A DNA stretch of 64,000 bases. Source: Phytopseudomonas straminea. GTDB lineage: Bacteria; Pseudomonadota; Gammaproteobacteria; Pseudomonadales; Pseudomonadaceae. Every line of letters starts with the position of its first letter. The first letter of the stretch is position 1. A model generated the notes under the pieces. The model was not told where the DNA came from, searched no databases, and saw nothing but the letters and a program-made list of their open reading frames with translations. The position numbers and the translations under genes are program-made. The stretch is taken from assembly GCF_900112645.1 (NCBI RefSeq), contig NZ_FOMO01000005.1, positions 443,299 to 507,298 on the forward strand, read 5' to 3'. Positions 24,859 through 39,800 of the stretch are shown here, piece by piece.

Positions 24859-27800
24859 TCATGACAGGACCTTCTCGACACTGCTGGCCTGCGCCTCATA
24901 CCACCAGGCAGCCAGGCTATAGACGTCAGGTGTTTTGAGGATACTGAAATGGTCACCTGGGCCATGCCAAAGCTTCAGCCCTGGCAACAATTGCCTCCAG
25001 GTCGCCGCCATGCGCGCCTGCTCCAGTCGATTCTCTTGCTCGCCGAGGCCGGCGTCGGTAACCAGCACCAGATGCGTTGAGCCGCTGTACACCCCAGACT
25101 TCGGTCGATACTCGCTGCGCAGAGCGCTGCCGAAGGTGCGCACGATGCCCTGTAATGCTTGGCCGGCCAGCCGTGGCGGTAACAGCCCAGCACGCACCAT
25201 GGCTTCTTCCAGCAGGCGCATCTGCGTGCTGTCGTCCTGGCTAGCAAAGGTCTGACGATCCAGATCCAGGGATCTTCCGCTGGACAATTCGAGCGCTTCG
25301 ATCAGGCGCTCCAGCACTGCCGTACCGGTATGGGACTTACCACACAGTGCCTCGCCGTTCGGCGCCTCACTGTCTATTAGGGTCAGCGAGCACACCTCTC
25401 GTCCCTTGGCGTCGAGCATCACGGCCATCGCGTGCGCTACCCAGCCGCCGAACGAATGCCCGACCAAGTGCAGCGGTCCCTGCGGATACTGGGCTTCCAG
25501 CGCCGTCACGTAGCAGCGTGCCGCGGCTTCCACCCGGCTGTGCGGAAGGCTACGTCCGTCCAGGCCTCGATGCTGCAGAGCAAAGATCGGCCAGGTGCTG
25601 CCCAGTGCTTCGGCCAAGCCGATGAAGCTGGTCACGCTGTCACCGGCGCCTGGGACACAGAACAACGGTGTCCTGTCGCCCTGGCCACTCTGGATCGCCA
25701 GAAGCGCAGCATGTACTGGAGTGGTCGGCCGTTGCAGCGATGCTCTGGACATCGCCTCGCCCAGTGCCTGAGCCAGCACCGCGACATGGGGCGCACGCAT
25801 CAGGCTCATGTGATCGCCCGGTACGCTCATGCGCTGCAGGTACGGCTCGGGCAGTACCGTTTCCCAACCGTTATTGGCACTGGCCTGCGCCGGAGCCTGG
25901 CCACGCTCTTCAGCGCAGAATAAATGTACCGGCAATCCCAATGGCTGCAGCTGGTAGTTGGCCAGGGCATGACCGTGGGCCACCTCGCGTTCCAGATAGT
26001 GGCGTAGGGTCAGGTCACTGGCCTTGGCCAGCTCCTCGTAGAGCAGCCCGGCGTCGCGACACGCCTGCAGCAGCTCATCGAAGCCTGGCAAGATCGCCTG
26101 GGCCTGCCAGCTCGCCAACTGCCGCACAGCAGTGTGCCCCGCCTCGCCCTGGGTTTGCCAGTGGCTCTGGCAATGCACAAGCAGGTGACGCTGCAATACA
26201 TCGGGCGCATGCCAGCGCGCCTTGCCCTGATCGGTGAGGCGCGGCGTGTAGCTGTCGATAAGACCGACGAAACCGACCGTCTCGTCCATACCCACCAGCT
26301 GCGTAGCGACCTCATAGGCCAGCACCCCGCCGAATGACCAGCCAGCCAATCGATAAGGACCGCTGGGCTGTACGCTGCGGATATGCTCGATCATGTGCGC
26401 CGCCATGCGCTCCATGGTGCTCAGCTGTGGCTCGCCGAGAGTGATACCCGGCAGGCCATAGATCGGGAAATCACCCGGCAGATGCTGCCCCAACACCGGG
26501 AAGTAAGCATCCAGGCCGGTGAAGTCGTGGAACAGGAAAAGCGCCGGCTCCTTACCCCCCGCACGCACCTCGACAATGTTTTGTGTGACGGCCTTCGCCG
26601 GACGCTGTTCAAGCAGTTCGGCCAAGGCGGCGATGCTCGGCCGCTGGAACAACTCGGCCAGGGTCACCGACAGTCCCTCGTCCTGCAGCAGACTGACTAA
26701 TTGAATCGCTGACAGCGAGTGCCCGCCCAGTTCGAAGAAGCTGTCGCAGCGCCCGATTGGCCCCGTCTGCAGCACCCGCATCCAGCATTCGGCGAGGCGC
26801 TGCTCCAGCGCCGTGCGCGGTGGTTCGCTGGCCGCACTCCCAACCTCATGCGCGGCCAGATCGGGCAGCGCGCGGCGGTCGACCTTGCCGTTCTGGGTCA
26901 GTGGCATGGCATCCAGACCCATATAGAAGGCTGGCACCATGTACTCCGGCAGGCGTTCCAGCAGATTACTGCGAATCGCAGCGCCGTCCAGTGCTGGGTC
27001 ACGACGGGTGAAGTAGGCGACCAGGCGCACGGACGCATCGTCCAACTGCCGGGTGACTACTACAGCCTCGCCGATACCGGGGCACTGCGCCAGGTGCTGT
27101 TCGATCTCGCCGAGTTCGATACGTACACCACGAATCTTTACCTGATCATCGTTGCGCCCCAGGTAATCCAGGGTGCCATCGTCCAGCCAGCGCACCAGGT
27201 CGCCGCTGCGGTACATCCGCGCGCCCGGCTGCGCCACGAATGGATCGGTAAGGAAACGCTCGTCAGTCAGATCCTGGCGATTCAGGTAGCCACGCGCGAC
27301 CCCGTCGCCGCCGATATACAACTCGCCAGGTACACCAATCGGTACAGGCTGCTGGCGGGCATCCAGGACGTACAGGCGGGCATGCGTCACCGGTTTGCCG
27401 ATGTGCAATATACCGCCAGGCTCCATCAACCCAGAGCTGGCCACCACCGTGGTTTCGGTCGGCCCGTAGTTGTTCACCACGGCAAAGCCGGGATCACACG
27501 GGAACTGCCGCAGGCGGTCGCCGCCGATCAGCAGCGTGCGCAGCGTCGGATGCTTCAGCTCGCGACTGAAGGCGTATTCGGCCACTGGGGTGGGCAAGAA
27601 CGCCACTTGCAACGGCTGCGCCTGCCACCAGTCGAGCAATGTATCGAGCTGTTCGTTGCCGATATGCGCGGGCGGCAGGTGCAGGGTCGCCCCGGCGCAC
27701 AGCGCTGGCCAGACTTCCCAGGCCATGGCGTCGAAGCCGAAGCCGGCGACGCTGGCGGTGTGGCTGCCGGCGCCCAGGTCAAAGGCCTGGCAGTGCCAGT

Positions 27801-30800
27801 CCACCAGATTATTTAGGCTCTGGTGCTCGACCATCACGCCCTTGGGCTGGCCGGTGGAGCCGGAGGTGTAGATCACATAGGCCAGGTGACGGGCATTGAG
27901 GCCCGGCACCTGCGGGTTGTCTTCACGGGCGCTCCAGCTTGGTTGGTCGAGCAGCACAACCGGCGCAGACTGCGTTGGCACACGCTCGAGCAGATCCCGC
28001 TGGCTGATCACTACCACTGGCGCACTGTCGCTCAAGAGGTAAGCAATGCGCTCGTCCGGGTGTGCCGAATCCACCGGCACGTAGCCGGCGCCGGCCTTGA
28101 GCACTGCCAGCAGCCCGATCAGGGTGTCCAGACTACGGCGGGCCAGCACCGCCACGCGTTCGTCCGGGCGCACGCCCAGTTCGATCAGGTGGTGGGCCAG
28201 GCCGTTGGCGCGAGCGTTCAGTTCGGCGTAGCTCAGGGTGGCATCGCCTACCTGGGCGGCAATCGCGTCGGGCTGCTCAAGCGCCAGGCGCTCGACACGC
28301 TGATGGACAGGCCGGGTATCTGTTGGCATCACGTAGTTCGGGTTGAAGCGCTCCAGTAGCTCGTGGCACTCGGTTTCAGGCAAAACGCTACAGGTACTCA
28401 GCGCTTTTTCTGGCTCCTGTTCCAGGGCCAGCAACAGTTGCTGCACGGCGCATACGAGATAGCCGCAGACGCGCTGTGCATCGATCCCGTTGGCGGTCAG
28501 TGCGGTCACCGCAAAGCGGTCGCCCAAGTCATCAACGCTGACCGTCAATGGGTAGCTGCTGCGCTCCTTCGCCTGGAGCAACTCGATGCCCTCCCAAGCC
28601 TCCCCGGTGCCTTCTTGCCGGCTGCTGTGCCGATAGTTGAGCAAGGCACTGAACAGCGGTGCACCGGCCGGCAAGGCACTGGCACGCTGCGCCAGGGCCA
28701 GCGGTGCATGCTCGTGAGCCAGCAGATCAGTGAGGCGTATGTGGGTCTGGCGCAACGCTTGCTGCACGGACTGGTCAGCCAGATCGACCCGTAACGGCAG
28801 CGTATTGATGAACACACCAAGCGTGCGCTCCACGCCCTCGCCACCTTGCAGACGGCCCAGCAACACGGTGCCGAACACCACGCGTTCACGGCTGGACAAC
28901 TGCCCTAGCACCTGTGCCCAGGCCAGGTGCATCAAGCTTGCTGGGCTAACGCCATAAGCCCGCACCTGTTCGCGGATGCGTGCACACAGCGCGCTATCTA
29001 GGCGCTGACTGGCCTCGCCTGGCGCCCGGCTGCTTTGCAGCGCCGTAGGCCCATAAGGCAAGGTCGGCTCGTCGATATCGCCCAGTTGCTCGCGGAAGAA
29101 CGCCTCATGGGCGCCCTGCCCCGGCCCGCTCAGGGTTTGGGCGATGTAGTTGCGATACGGCACCGGCTCACGCAATGCCGCGCCCTGGTCGAGCAGCAGG
29201 GTTTGCAGCTCCTGGCCCAGCAGTTCCAGACCGAGGTGATCCATGATCAGGTGATGGAACGACAGCACCGCCAGGATGCGGCCATTTTGCGGGTCATCGG
29301 CATAGGCCAGGCCCAGCAACGGCGCGCGTTGCAGATCCAGTACCACCAGGTCGTCGAGCCTGGCCAGGGGCACTTCGTGCAGCATCAGTTCGGCATGCCG
29401 CCAGACCACCTGCACCGGCGCCTCCAGCCCTTCCCAGAAAAGCGCAGTGCGCAACGCGTCATGGCGCGCGACGACCTGGCGCAGTGCCTGGCAGAAAGCC
29501 TGCAGGCGCGAGCGGTCGGCAAATGCGAAGCGTGCCTGCAGGCGATAAGGGTCGTCGTCCGGGCGCGAAAGGTAGTGGTAGAAAATACCGGCCTGCAACG
29601 GCCCCAGCGGGTAGATGTCCTGCACGTTGGCGGCACCACCGGGCACCGCGGCAACGATGCGCTCGATGGCTGGCTGCTCCAGTTGCACCAGGGTCAACAT
29701 GTCCGGGGTGATGCGCTGGCAACCGGCAGGAATGCGGTTTTCCGGTAGCGCAGTCTGTACGAGCTCTGAGCCGATGCTGGCCGCCAGCGCTGCCAGGGTT
29801 GGCTGAGCGAACAGCACGCGCACGTTGGCTTCCAGCCCCAGAGCGCGCAGGCGGGCGATCAGGGTCACCGCTAGCATCGAGTGACCGCCCAGTTCGAAGA
29901 AGTCGTCATGCCGCCCCACCCGCTCGACCTGCAGCAGCTCGCACCAGATTGCCGCCAGGGTGGTTTCCAGCTCGCCCTGCGGCGCTTCGAAGTCGCGCTC
30001 CGGTAGCGCTTCACGATCCGGCACCGGCAACGCACGGCGGTCGACCTTGCCGTTGGCGGTCAGCGGCCAGGATTCCAACTGCACGAACGCACTCGGCACC
30101 ATGTAGCCCGGCAGCCGCGCCAACAAGGCGCTGCGTAGGCCACTAGCCGACAGCGCCTGCGGCCCGGTGAAATAGGCCACCAGGCGTGCTTGGCCGGGCA
30201 CGTCTTCACGGGCCAGCACCAGCGCTTCTTCGACCCCCGGCACCTGGCCGAGCTGGCTTTCGATCTCGCCCAGCTCGATGCGCATGCCGCGAATCTTCAC
30301 CTGATCATCGTTGCGCCCCAGGTAGTCCAGGGTACCGTCGGCGTTCCAGCGCGCCAGGTCGCCGGTGCGGTACATCCGCGCGCCCGGTTGGGCCACAAAC
30401 GGGTCATCGAGGAAACGTTCGGCGGTCAGGTCGGCGCGGTTCAGGTAACCGCGCGCCACGCCCTCACCGCCGATGTACAGCTCACCCGCCACGCCACAGG
30501 GCACAAGTTGCTGGTGCTCGTCGAGCAGGTACAAGCGCGTATTGGCGATTGGCTTGCCGATGTCCAGGCGCCCTTCCGGCCACAGCCGTCCAGAGCTGGC
30601 CACTACCGTGGTTTCGGTCGGCCCGTAGTTGTTCACCACGGCAAAGCCCGGATCACGCGGGAACTGGCGCAGGCGATCACCGCCGATCAGCAGGATGCGC
30701 AGCGTCGGGTGTTTCAGTTCACGACTGAAGGCGTACTCGGCCACCGGCGTGGGCAAGAAGGCTACCTGTAGAGGCTGCGCCTGCCACCAGTCCAGCAAGG

Positions 30801-33800
30801 CATCGAGCTGTTCGTTGCCGATATCTGCCGGTGGCAGGTGCAGAGTCGCCCCGGCGCACAGCGCCGGCCAGACTTCCCAGGCCATGGCATCGAAGCCAAA
30901 GCCGGCGACGCTGGCGGTGTGGCTACCGGCGTGCAGGTTGAATGCCTGGCAGTGCCAATCCACCAGATTGTTGAGGCTCTGATGCTCGACCATCACGCCT
31001 TTCGGCTGACCGGTGGAGCCGGAGGTGTAGATCACGTAGGCCAGGTGACGGGCATTGAGCCCCGGCACCTGCGGGTTATCTGTACGGGCGCCCCAGCTTG
31101 GCTGGTCGAGCAGCAACAGTGGCACACTCGTGGCGGGTACGCGCTCAAGCAGTTCCTGCTGGCTGAGTACCACGACCGGGGCGCTGTCGCTCAGGAGGTA
31201 CGCGATGCGCTCGTCCGGGTGTGCCGGATCAACCGGCACGTAGCCAGCGCCAGCCTTGAGCACCGCCAACAGACCGACCAGGGTATCCAGGCCACGGCGG
31301 GCGAGCACCGCCACGCGCTCATCCGGGCGCACGCCCAGTTCGATCAGGCGATGGGCCAGGCCATTGGCGCGGGCGTTCAGTTCGCCGTAGCTGAGGGTTG
31401 CTTCACCAGCCTGAGCGGCAATCGCGTTGGGACGTTCAAGCGCCTGGGCCTCGATGCGCCCATGCAGGATTTGCATGATGGCGAACGGCATGGCAGTGGC
31501 GTTGAAGGTGTCGAGCAAGGTTTTCCGCTCTGCATCGCTGACCAGCGGCACTGCCTGGATAGCGCATTGCTCGTCCCTGACCAGTGCCTGCAACAGAGTC
31601 TCGAAATACTGACCATAGCGGCGCACGCTGGCCTCATCGAACAGCGCCGTGGCGTAGTCCAGGGTGCCGATCAGCACATCGCCGCGCTCGCCCAGGTTCA
31701 ACGACAGGTCGAACTTGGCCACCTGGCTGCTCTGCTCCACCACCGACAGTGCCAGGCCGTCCAGAGTCGGTAGCTTGGTTTCGCCGGCCAGCCAGTTAAG
31801 GGTGGTCTGGAATAACGGCGAATGCGCCAGGCTGCGGGCTGGAGCCACACTCTCGACCACCTGTTCGAACGGCAGATCCTGATGATCCTGTGCATCCAGC
31901 ACCCGGCTGCGCACCTGATCCAATAAGGCTTCGCCGGTGGGCGCTGCCGACAGGTCGAGGCGAATCGCCAGGGTGTTGACGAACAGGCCGATCAGCGGCT
32001 CCAACTCGGCCCGGTTGCGCCCGGCTATCGGGCTGCCGACCACCACGTCGGCCTGGCCGGACAAGCGTGCCAGCAGGGAGGCCCAGGCGGCCATCAAGGT
32101 CATGTACAGCGTCACCCCCTGACGCTGTGCCAACGCCCGCAGGCCGGCGGTCAGCTCGGCGTCCAGGTTCAGCGCCAGGCTGGCACCAGCGAAGTCCTGA
32201 TGCGCCGGCCGTGGCCGATCGGTAGGCAGACTTAACAAGGTTGGTGCGCCCTGCAGCGTCTGACGCCAGTAGGCGGCTTGCTGCTGCAGACGTTCACCGC
32301 TCAGCCAATTTTGTTGCCAGGCGGCGAAGTCGGCGTACTGAATCGCCAGAGCCGGCAGCGGGTCGGTCTGGCCATAGTGCAATGCCGGGTACAGGGCCAG
32401 CAGTTCGCGGGTCAGCACGCCCATCGACCAACCGTCGGCGACGATATGGTGCACGTTCAGTGATAGCACGTGGTGGTCGTCGCCCAGGCACAACAGGCAG
32501 GCGCGCAGGGCCGGTTCGCGGCTCAGGTCGAAGGGTTCGACAGCCAACTGCGCAAGCCGCTCGTGCAATGCCTGCGGCTGCTCGCGCAGATCCTCCAGCG
32601 GCAGTTGCAGCGGTGTGGAAACGAACACCACCTCGGCGCCCTGCTCATTGGCGATGAAGCGGCTGCGCAGGGTTTCATGCCGCTCGACGATGCGCGACAG
32701 GCTGCGTTGCAGCGCCACCACGTCGAGAAGCCCGCACAGCTCCAGGACCAGGGGAATGTTGTAAGCCTGGCTGCCTCCGTCCATTTGGCTGAGGAACCAC
32801 AGGCGCTGCTGCGCGAACGACAGCGCCGAAGCCTCGCCACGTGGCAGCGGGCGTATCGACTCGACCGGCGCGGCGTGTTGGTTGGCCAGCGCCGCCGCCA
32901 CGGCTGATAGTTCACCCAGGGTGAACAGCTCACCCAGCGGCAGTTCCAAGCCCAATTGCTGGCGCACCTGGGAGACCATGCGCATGGCCAGCAGCGAATG
33001 CCCGCCCAGGTCGAAGAAGTGATCGTGACGCCCTACCCGCTCAACCTGCAGCACTTCGGCCCAGATCGCCGCCAGGAAGTTTTCCAACTCGCCTTGCGGG
33101 GCTTCGTAGCTCAGCCCGACCAGGCTCGAATGATCCGGTTTGGGCAGCGCGCGCTGATCGAGCTTGCCATTGGCGGTAAGCGGCAGCGTCTTCAGCTCGA
33201 CGAAGGCCGACGGCACCATGTAGTCCGGCAGGCAGGTCTGCAACTGCGCACGCATCTGCTGTGCCGTCTGGGTTTCACCGCCCTCGGCGGCGGTGAAGTA
33301 GGCCACCAGGCGCACCTGCCCTGGTTCATCCTCCCGGGCCAGGGCCACGGCATCGCGAACCCCCGGCAACTGCTGCAGGGCATTGGCGATCTCGCCCAGC
33401 TCGATACGGAAACCACGGATCTTGACCTGGTCGTCGTTGCGACCCAGGCACTCCAACTGGCCGTCTTCCAACCAGCGCCCAAGGTCGCCGGTGCGATACA
33501 TCATCGCCCCCGGCTTGTCGCTGAACGGGTCGGAGAGGAATTTCTCGGCGTTGAGCTCGGCGCGGTTCAGATACCCCAAGGCCACGCCATCGCCGCCGAT
33601 ATACAGCTCCCCCACCACGCCCATTGGTGCCAGGCGCTGGCGTGCATCGAGCACATAGACACGGGTGTTGCTGATCGGTCGACCAATCGGCAGGGCTTCC
33701 ACATCGGCCTCGACCGCCTGCACTTCGTACGCGGTGGCGAAGGTGGTGGTTTCGGTCGGGCCATAGGCGTTGAACAGCCGAGTGTTCGGCGCGTGGGCCA

Positions 33801-36800
33801 GCAGCGCACGGTAGGTTGCCGGGTTGGCCCGCTCGCCGCCTGAGAGCAACACGCGCAAACCAGCCAGGGCTTGCGGCAGCAGTTGGGCGTACTGGTTGAA
33901 CAACGCCGTGGTGAGGAACAGCACGCTGACCCCGCACTGGCGCAGCATGCTGGCAAAGCGCTCTGGATCGATCAGGGTGGCGTGGTCGACGACCAACAAT
34001 TGCGCACCGTTGAGCAGCGCGCCCCAGAATTCCAGGGTCGCGGCATCGAAGGCTGGGTTGGACGCCAGGGCGAAGCAGTCGCGCTCGCTGAACTCAGCGT
34101 AGCCGTTGTTCAGCACCAGGCGCACGATGCCACGGTGCCCGACCCGAACCCCCTTGGGCAGCCCGGTGGAGCCCGAGGTGTACATCACATAGGCCGCCGA
34201 ATCAGGCGCATGTGGCAAGTCGAGATTGTGCTGTGCCTGGGTCTCGAGGGTCAGCGTATCCAGGTCGATACGCCGGATCGGCGCCGCTACTGGCAGCCCG
34301 CTCTGAGTCAGCAAGCAGACGGCGGCGCAGTCTTCGAGCATGTAGCTGTGTCGCTCGCTGGGCGCGTTGACGTCCAGGGGCACATAGGTGGCCGCGCACT
34401 TGCCGATGGCCAGTTGGGCAATCACCAGTTCGACTGAACGAGGCAGCAGAATGCCGACATGATCGCCCGCCTGGATGCCCTGCCCGCGCAGATGATGGGC
34501 CAAGGCATTGGCCCGGGCATTGAGCTGCGCATAGCTTAGCGAGTGGCGGCCATGCACCAGCGCCACGGCTTGCGGGTGCAGCGCGGCGCGCTGTTCGAAC
34601 AGTTGGTGCACCGCTTGCTCGCGCGGGTAATCGAGACGGGTGTCGTTGAAGGTCGCCAGCAGCCGCTGACGCTCGTGCGGCGGAATGATCGCGCCGTCCA
34701 GGCCTCGCTCTGGGTGTTGCTCCAGCGCGTTGACCAACTCACCTAGCGCCTGCTGCAGGTACGCACAGATGCGCTGCGCATCCAGCCCCCCTTGAGTGCG
34801 GGCGGTGAGCAGGAACTCATCACCCTGGTCGTCGATGCTCATGGTCAGCGGGTAGTTGCTGTGCTCTTCGGCCTGCAAGACTTCGATGCCCTGCCAGGCG
34901 GCACCCCGCTCAGCGTCGCTCCGCGCGGCACTGCTGTGTCGGAAGTTCAGCAGCGTGCTGAACAATGGCGTGCCCGCGGGCAGCGCACTGCAGCGCTGTG
35001 CCAGAGCCAGCTGCGCCTGTTCGTGAGCGAGCAATGCGCTGAGGCGCTGGTGGGTGTCGAGTACCGCATCGCGAGCGCTGAGTTCGCCCAGATCGATACG
35101 CAACGGCAAGGTGTTGATGAACACGCCCATGGCGCGCTCGGCGCCTTCGCCACCGAGCAGGCGGCCCAGCAGCACGGTGCCGAACACCACCTGCTGGCGG
35201 CCAGAGAGCTGGCCCAGTACCTCGCCCCAGGCCAGGTGCATCAGGCTGGCGACACTGACATTCAGCTGACGGGCCTGCGCACGCAGGCGCTGGGCCAACG
35301 CCGGCTCCAGCGGCAGCACCGCCACGCCGGGTGCCTGCACACTGTGCGATGCGCTCATGCCATACGGCAGGCTGGGTTCGTCGATATCGCCCAGTTGTTC
35401 ACGGAAGAAAGCCTCGTGGGCCTGCTCGTCAGGCCCTTGCAGCACCTGGGCAATGTAGTTGCGATACGGCACGGGCTCAGGCAACCGCGCCTGTTCGCCG
35501 AGCAGCATGGCCTGCACTTCGTGGCCGAGCACCTCTAGGCCGATGTGATCCATGATCGCGTGATGGAAGCGCAGCACTGCAATGATCCGCCCAGCGCCTT
35601 CATCCCTGGCGTGCGCCAGGTGCAGTAGCGGCGCCTGGGTCAGATCCAGGCGCGCCGGGCCGTCCAGTGCTGCCAGTGGCACCTCCTGCACCGGCAGGCA
35701 AGCCTCACGCCAGACCACCTGCACCGGCGTCTGCAGGCCATCCCAGCGCAGCGCGGTACGCAGGATATCGTGACGTTCGATGACCCGTTGCAGCGCTGCG
35801 CAGAAGGCGTCCAGGCGCTCGGCACTGGCGAAGGCGAAACGCGCCTCCAGCAGGTAAGGGTCGGTCTCTCCCGCCGCCAGGTGATGGTGATAGAGAATGC
35901 CGGCCTGCAGTGGCCCCAGCGGGTAGATATCCTGCACGTTGGCCGCGCCGCCGGGCACCTGGGCGACGATGCGGTCGATGTCAGCCTGCTCGAGGCTGAG
36001 CAGCGGCAGCAGCTCGGGGGTGATCTGCGTGCAGCCTGCCGCGATCAGGTTGGCCGGTACCGACGCCTGTGCCTGGCGCACCACACTGCGTGCCAGCACC
36101 GCCAGGGTCGGCTGGGCGAACAGCGCACCGACATCCACCGACAACCCGGCACGGCGCATGCGCGCGACCAGGGTGACGGCCAGCAGCGAGTGCCCACCCA
36201 GCTCGAAGAAGTTGTCCTGCCGACCGACGCGCGGCAGCTTGAGCAGCTCGGCCCACAGTTGCGCCAGCCAGATTTCGGTTTCGCCTTGCGGCGCCTCGAA
36301 GCGGCGCGCCAGCACGGCACTGTCGTCCGGCGCCGGCAGAGCCTGGCGGTCAAGCTTGCCGTTGGGGGTCAGCGGCAGGCTGTCCAGGGCGACGAACGCC
36401 GTGGGCACCATGTAGTCCGGCAACGTGCCCAGCAGATGGCTGCGCAAGGCGTCGATGCCCGGCTGCGGCCCCGCTGCGCAACTGAACCAGGCCACCAGGC
36501 GCTCGTCACGCAATAGCACGGCGGCTTCGCGCAGCGCCGGGTGTTCGAGCAGGCGTGCTTCGATCTCGCCCAGCTCGATGCGCAGGCCATGCAGCTTGAC
36601 CTGGAAATCGCTGCGGCCGACAAACAGCAGGTCGCCGTTGGCCAACTGACGCACCAGGTCACCACTGCGATACAGGCGCTCACCGGCCACGAACGGGCTG
36701 GCGATGAAACGCTCGGCCTGGGCGGCCGGCAGGTTCAGGTAGCCACGCGCAACCCCGGCACCGCCGATGTGCAACTGGCCGACCACACCCTGCGGCACCG

Positions 36801-39800
36801 GCTGATCACAGGCATCGAGCACATACAGCCGGGTGTTGCTGATCGGCCGACCGATCGGCAGCGTTTCGGCAGGCACCGGCTGTTCCGGTTGCAGGGTCCA
36901 GACGCTGCAGTCCACCGTGGTTTCCGTGGGGCCATAGACGTTGTGCAGGCGCACGTTGGGCAGGCGTTCACGCACCTGGGCAGCCAGCGCAGCGGTCAGC
37001 TCGCCGCCGCCACAGACGATATCGGTCAGCGAAGTGCAGGTATGGCAGTGCGGCGCCGCGAGGAACTGCTGCAGCAGCGCCGGGACGAACTGCACGATGC
37101 TGACCTGGCGCTGACGAATCACCTCTACCAGATAATCCGGGTCGCGCTGCCCGTCGGGCCGTGCCAGCACCAGGCGCAAGCCGACGCACAGCGGCCAGAA
37201 CAGCTCCCACACCGAGGCATCGAAACTCACCGGCGTCTTGTGCAGCAGCGCACCTGACGGCACTGGCGGACACAGCCGCGAACTCCACTGCACCAGGTTG
37301 CACAAATTGCGGTGCTCGACCATCACGCCCTTGGGCTGCCCGGTGGAGCCGGAGGTGTAGATCACGTAGGCCAGATCAGTGGCGCGGGCCGCTGCCAGGT
37401 GTGGGTTGGTAGCGGGCTGCTCCGCCCAGATGCAGGCATCCAGGTCGATCAGCGGCGCCGCTACATCAGCAAAGCGGTCTCGGGTGCTGCCATCGACCAG
37501 CAGCGCCAGGGCGCCACTGTCATCGAGCATGTAAGCCAGGCGCTCGGCCGGGTAGCCAGGATCCAGCGGCACATAGGCACCGCCGGCCTTGAGAGTCGCC
37601 AGCAGGCCGACCACCAGTTGCGCACCGCGCTCCACGCAGATCGCCACGCGGCTATCGGCGCTCACGCCCTGGCCGATCAGGTAATGGGCCAGCCGGTTGG
37701 CCTGTTCGTTGAGCTGGCGATAGCTCAGTTGCCGTGCGTCGACGTCCAGCGCAATGGCTTCGGGAGTGCGTGCCACCTGCGCCTCGAACAGCGCAGGCAG
37801 ACGCTCCTCGACCTGTGTGCTGGCATCGTTGGCGTTGAGTTCGAACAGCAGGCGCTGACGCTCTGCCGCGCTCAGCAGTTCGATACGCTCGGGCACTGCC
37901 TGGCCATCGGCTGCCATGCCGCGTAGCAGTTGCTTGAAATAACCGGCGTAGCGCTCGACCGTGGCCGAGTCGAACAGCGCGGTGGCGTAGTCGAGCATGC
38001 AGGTGAAGCCCTCGGCGCCATCGCTTACGCTGAGGGTCAGGTCGAACTTGGCGAAGGTCGGCTGTTCGCCCAGCGCTTCGAGTTGCAGATCACCTAGTTG
38101 CAGGGGCGCACCCTGGCTGCCATCCCAGGCCAGCGAAACCTGGAACAACGGACTGTGGGCCAGGCTGCGCGGCGGCCGCACATGCTCCACCACCTGCTCG
38201 AACGGCAGATCCTGGTTGGCCTGAGCTTCGATTACCCGGTTTTTCACCCAAGCCAGCAAGGTGGCGACGTCGGGCGCACCGCTGGTGTCGACGCGTACGG
38301 CCAGGGTGTTGACGAACAGGCCGATCAGCCCTTCGATCTCGGCACGCCGGCGGTTGGCCACCGGCATGCCGATCACCACTTCATGCTGGCCGGACAAACG
38401 CGCCAACAGCACCGCCCAGGCGCTCATGAACAGCATGAACGGGGTGACGCCATGGCGCTGGGCGCTGGCGCGCAGCTCGGCGCACAGTGGCGCATCCAGC
38501 GGCAGAGCCACGGTGGCGCCGCTGTAGTCCTGGCGCTCCGGGCGCGGCCGGTCGGTCGGCAGACTGAGCAGCATCGGCGCACCGTCCAGGGTGCGCTGCC
38601 AGTAATCGGCCTGCGCGTTGAGGCTCTGTGCGTCGAGCCACTGGCGTTGCCACAGGGCGTAGTCGCCGTACTGCACTACCAGCGCGGGTAGCGGATCGGC
38701 CTGGCCCTGGCTGAACGCCTGGTACAGGGCGCTCAGCTCGGTGGTGAGTACGCCCAGCGACCAGCCGTCGGCAACGATGTGATGCAGGGTCAGCAGCAGG
38801 ATGTGGCGGTCTTCGGCCAGGCACAGCAGGCGCCCGCGAATCGGTAGCTCCTGCTGCAGGTCGAAGGCTTGGGCCGCTTCGGCGCGGATCACCTCGCGTA
38901 CCGCTTGGCTGTCCTGGCCACGCAGATCCTGCCAGCAGAAATCCGGCCGCATGCTGGCCGGGGTCAGTGCGACGCGGGCCTCACCATCGTGTTCGACGAA
39001 CAGGCTGCGCAGCGCCTCGTGACGCTCGACGATACGCTCCAGAGCCAGGCGCAGCGCGCGGCTGTCCAGCTCGCCGTTGAGGCAAAGGCCCAGCGGAATG
39101 TTATAGGCGCTGTTGGCATCGCCCATCTGCGCCATGAACCAGATGCGCTGCTGCGCGGCGGATAACGGCAGTGGCCCGCTGCGCGGCGCCGCCTCGATGG
39201 CCGGCAGATGATCGGGAGTCGCACCTTCCAGGCATTGGGCGACAGCCGCCAGGCTGCCGTCAGCGAACAGGTCGGCGAGGCTCAAAACCCGTTGCAAGCG
39301 CTGGCCGACCTGGGCCACCAGGCGCATGGCCAGCAACGAGTGACCGCCCAGTTCGAAGAAGTCGTCATGCCGCCCCACCCGCTCGAGCTGCAGCAGCTCG
39401 CACCAGATTGCCGCCAGGGTGCTTTCCAACTCGCCCTGCGGCGCTTCGAATGCGCGCTCCGGAAGGGCTTCGCGATCTGGCGCAGGCAACGCACGGCGGT
39501 CGACTTTGCCGTTGGCGGTAAGCGGCCAGGACTCTAGGTGCACGAACGCACTCGGCACCATGTAGCCCGGCAGCCGCGCCAACAAGGCACTGCGCAGGCC
39601 ACTAGCCGACAGCGCCTGCGGCCCGGTGAAATAGGCCACCAGGCGTGGCTGGCCGGGCATGTCTTCACGGGCCAGCACCAGCGCTTCTTCGACCCCCGGC
39701 ACCTGGCCGAGCTGGCTTTCGATCTCGCCCAGCTCGATGCGCATGCCGCGGATCTTCACCTGATCATCGTTGCGCCCCAGGTAGTCCAAGGTGCCGTCGG